This document shows, in pieces, positions 4,788-6,609 of a stretch of DNA of 6,609 nt. Under the pieces are notes generated by a model, which searched no databases, was not told where the DNA came from, and saw only the letters and a program-made list of their open reading frames with translations. Both the position numbers and the translations under genes were made by a program. The stretch covers positions 1 through 6,609 of the forward strand of contig DAOTTO010000434.1 of the NCBI GenBank assembly GCA_034437895.1, in the 5' to 3' direction. The stretch comes from JANRLJ01 sp034437895 (GTDB taxonomy: Bacteria > Chloroflexota > Anaerolineae > Aggregatilineales > Phototrophicaceae). Position 1 is the first letter of the stretch; each line of letters opens with the position of its first letter.

Positions 4788-5167
4788 GGTGCTGCCTCCG
4801 GCACAACCACGTTGCGATACGGCTCCATGATGACGGTCAAGCGGCCTAATGCTTCGGAAAGCGCCACCAACGCATAAATATCCTGCACATCCCGCGAATT
4901 GGTAATGTAGCGCTCGGTCACATCCTGCACATACGCCGGGACGTTTTCTCGACCCAGCAAGCGCAGCCGTTCAATCGCGCCTTCCACATCGCCATCGGTT
5001 AAGTAGCCGCCAGCGACCATCACCGTGTACTCATCCTGATATTGCGCGGCAAGTTCTGGGGCGGTGCTGTTGACATATTTTACCGGGAACTGTACCCAAC
5101 CTAAATAGAGGCCGATCAGCGCCCCAATCACCAACGCGCCGAGTAATGAGAGCAAAAATCGTGTCAT
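4784..5167 (-). CDS. Small membrane-anchored hypothetical protein, first gene of a two-gene operon
   Basis: The 127-residue product starts MTRFLLSLLGALVIG, a single N-terminal transmembrane helix (~4-24) without a signal-peptidase-like end, so it is probably a membrane anchor with an outside domain. The rest (~35-115) is predicted helical and acidic. GLYLGWVQFP and STAPEL, then YTVMVAGGYLTDGDVEGAIERL, align with GLYFAWVINPP, DTAP and QYLVAVMISHTYRNDLSDTIQRL of the downstream gene, so the two appear paralogous; this one lacks the linker and beta domain. The helical part is vaguely TPR-like, but no repeat is clear. ATG 5167 is the first start; no good Shine-Dalgarno precedes it. The gene is divergent from radA across 159 bp. 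Its stop overlaps the next start (ATGA). Function unknown. Confidence 0.8.
   Translation of the reverse strand: MTRFLLSLLGALVIGALIGLYLGWVQFPVKYVNSTAPELAAQYQDEYTVMVAGGYLTDGDVEGAIERLRLLGRENVPAYVQDVTERYITNSRDVQDIYALVALSEALGRLTVIMEPYRNVVVPEAAP
4795..4799 (-). promoter_or_regulatory. Shine-Dalgarno GGAGG of the downstream membrane-protein gene
   Basis: GGAGG on the minus strand, 7 bases before ATG 4787, lies inside the last codons of the upstream gene. It is much stronger than any site before the other genes in this window and supports both the start at 4787 and independent re-initiation on the shared message. Confidence 0.7.
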
Positions 5168-5259
5168 GTTTTTTCTATGATGTTTAACAAACTGCGGCTA
5201 ATCTTAAGCGGAATTGGGAAATTAGGAAAGTCGGGATTCTCAATTTATGCAGCGCAATG

Positions 5260-5289
5260 TTGACAGCATAGTATTGTCGCTTGTATAGT
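5260..5289 (+). promoter_or_regulatory. Sigma70-like promoter of radA
   Basis: -35 TTGACA (5260-5265, perfect) and -10 TATAGT (5284-5289, 5 of 6) with an 18-bp spacer. Transcription would start near 5296, giving a leader of about 30 nt. A small inverted repeat GTGT-TTAGC-ACAC (5288-5300) covers the expected start point. I see no equally good promoter for the divergent operon in 5168-5259. Confidence 0.7.
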
Positions 5290-5326
5290 GTTTAGCACAC
5301 CTGTTCAAAAGAGACGCGAAAATTTT

Positions 5327-6609
5327 ATGGCAAAAACACGCTCTAAATATGTTTGTTCCAACTGCGGACGGCAGTCGCCCAGCTTTTTAGGCCGCTGCCC
5401 GTCGTGCAATGAATTCAATACGATGCAGGAAGTCATCGAAGAAATCCGCAAGCCTGCCAGCGCTAAGCAAAATCGCCAACCCGCGCATACTTTACGCTCC
5501 GTCCCGCAGCGACTGTCCGAAATTAGCAGCGATGCGGGTGAGCGCCTTTATGTCCCTGTCGAAGAATTTAACCGCGTCCTCGGTGGCGGCATCGTGCCGG
5601 GGAGTATTGTACTCATCGGCGGCGAACCTGGCGCAGGAAAATCCACATTGCTTTTAGGAATTTCTGCTCTGTTAGCGCAGACCGTCGGCGTTGTGCTTTA
5701 CGTCAGCGGCGAGGAATCCAAACAGCAGATCAAAATGCGGGCGGATCGGTTGAGCTTGAAGGCTGATGATTTATTCCTACTGACAGAAACCAACCTCGGC
5801 AATATCTTTGAGCAGGTGCAGCAAATCGACCCGACGATTTTGATTATCGACTCGATTCAGACCGTTTACACGGAAGAACTCGAATCGTCGCCGGGGTTGG
5901 TCGGGCAGGTGCGTGAATGTGCCATGCGACTGCAAAATCTCGCCAAATCCAGCGGAATCAGTGTGTTTCTCGTCGGGCATGTGACCAAAGATGGCAGCAT
6001 CGCGGGGCCGCGTGTGTTGGAACATATCGTCGATACCGTGCTGTATCTGGAAGGTGATCCGTTTCAGGCCTTTCGCCTGCTGCGGAGTGTGAAAAATCGT
6101 TTCGGCGCGACGAGCGAAGTCGGCGTATTCGAGATGCAGGGCGCAGGTATGGTCGAAGTGCCGAATCCGTCCGAAGCGTTTCTGGCGGAACGTGTCATAA
6201 ACGCCCCCGGTTCGGCGATTGCGGTGACGATGGAAGGGACGCGCCCGTTATTGGTCGAGATTCAGGCGCTCACCAGCCCGACCTCTTTCGGCAACCCACG
6301 CCGTACCCCTAACGGTGTGGATTTGAATCGTCTGCTGTTGATTAGCGCCGTCATGAGCAAGCGCGTGGGGCTAAAATTGCACGAACAGGATATTTTCGTC
6401 AATGTCGTCGGCGGCCTAAAAGTGACCGAACCCGCGTCTGATCTGGCGATGGCGATGGCGATGGCTTCCAGCTATTACGATAAGGCCATTCCTGCTGATT
6501 TAGCCATGATGGGCGAAGTCGGCTTAAGCGGCGAGATTCGCGCCGTCGGTCAGATCACTGCCCGCCTGAATGAAGCGGCGAAGATCGGCTTTAAACGGGC
6601 GCTTGTCCC
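5327..6609 (+). CDS. radA: DNA repair protein RadA (Sms), 3' partial
   Basis: RadA is a hexameric RecA/DnaB-like ATPase that drives branch migration of recombination intermediates in the cytoplasm. 427 residues are visible; the family is about 450-460 long, so only about 30 C-terminal residues are missing. The N-terminal C4 zinc finger is Cys10-x2-Cys13 ... Cys24-x2-Cys27. The ATPase domain has Walker A GEPGAGKST (Lys105), Walker B ILIID (Asp175) and the RadA-specific KNRFG motif (256-260). The Lon-protease-like C-terminal domain follows (from ~275), including VNVVGGLKVTEPASDLA and GEVGLSGEIRAVGQ. All diagnostic residues are present. ATG 5327 gives the canonical MAKTRSKYVCSNCG start; the ribosome site is weak (GAGA about 12 bases upstream). 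The Met-Ala run near residues 380-386, encoded by repeated GCGATG, sits where other RadA proteins have an Ala/Val/Leu helix. Confidence 0.97.
   Translation, partial: MAKTRSKYVCSNCGRQSPSFLGRCPSCNEFNTMQEVIEEIRKPASAKQNRQPAHTLRSVPQRLSEISSDAGERLYVPVEEFNRVLGGGIVPGSIVLIGGEPGAGKSTLLLGISALLAQTVGVVLYVSGEESKQQIKMRADRLSLKADDLFLLTETNLGNIFEQVQQIDPTILIIDSIQTVYTEELESSPGLVGQVRECAMRLQNLAKSSGISVFLVGHVTKDGSIAGPRVLEHIVDTVLYLEGDPFQAFRLLRSVKNRFGATSEVGVFEMQGAGMVEVPNPSEAFLAERVINAPGSAIAVTMEGTRPLLVEIQALTSPTSFGNPRRTPNGVDLNRLLLISAVMSKRVGLKLHEQDIFVNVVGGLKVTEPASDLAMAMAMASSYYDKAIPADLAMMGEVGLSGEIRAVGQITARLNEAAKIGFKRALV

Noticed and set aside
5260..5300. Possible LexA/SOS box in front of radA
   Set aside because: The short inverted repeats here do not match a LexA consensus that I can name with confidence; only the promoter is supported.
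5409..6025. ORFs at 5409-5657 (+) and 5777-6025 (-) within radA
   Set aside because: The radA frame is complete in motifs from 5327 to the right edge; these are out-of-frame shadows.
1..6609. CRISPR array, rRNA or complete insertion sequence
   Set aside because: No regularly spaced repeats, rRNA-like sequence or transposase frame is visible; the only recombinase is the serine enzyme.

Overview
The window looks like a junction between a mobile genetic element (left, about 1-2817) and an ordinary bacterial chromosome (right, about 2818-6609). The host is probably a member of the Chloroflexota, perhaps Anaerolineae-like. This rests on the membrane-anchored protein at 3780-4787, which has a Pro/Thr-rich linker and a C-terminal beta domain containing YTGLKPERGPSYADF, a pattern I associate with that phylum. 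The taxonomic call is an inference.

Left part: an incomplete DnaG-type primase-like gene (CHC2 zinc finger remnant, primase core, Toprim) runs off the left edge. A 60-residue ORF of unknown function follows with a 4-base overlap. A 576-codon large serine recombinase then reads rightwards. Together they look like the replication and integration end of an integrative element (phage, satellite, integrative plasmid or ICE; the window does not say which).

Junction: the last 22 codons of the recombinase lie antisense to a complete 73-nt tRNA-Val(GAC) gene on the minus strand (2745-2817). The tRNA has a perfect cloverleaf, a minus-strand promoter with 17-bp spacing at 2830-2858, and an intrinsic terminator at 2685-2718 that also sits inside the recombinase frame. 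The recombinase stop codon is the complement of tRNA nucleotides 7-9. The likeliest reading is that the element is integrated in this tRNA gene, with the recombinase gene abutting or spanning the attachment site.

Right part: a 277-bp gene-free stretch holds the tRNA promoter and several inverted repeats. It is followed by a small DinB-like protein gene (plus strand), a strong hairpin, and a convergent two-gene operon (minus strand). That operon encodes two membrane-anchored proteins that appear to be paralogues of each other in their anchor and helical region. Divergent from it, behind a good sigma70-like promoter, is radA (DNA repair/branch migration), cut by the right edge near its C-terminus.

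The most interesting item is the nested arrangement of recombinase 3' end, tRNA and tRNA terminator, which bears on how the element integrates and on whether the recombinase C-terminus changes between integrated and excised states. No CRISPR array, rRNA or complete insertion sequence is visible.
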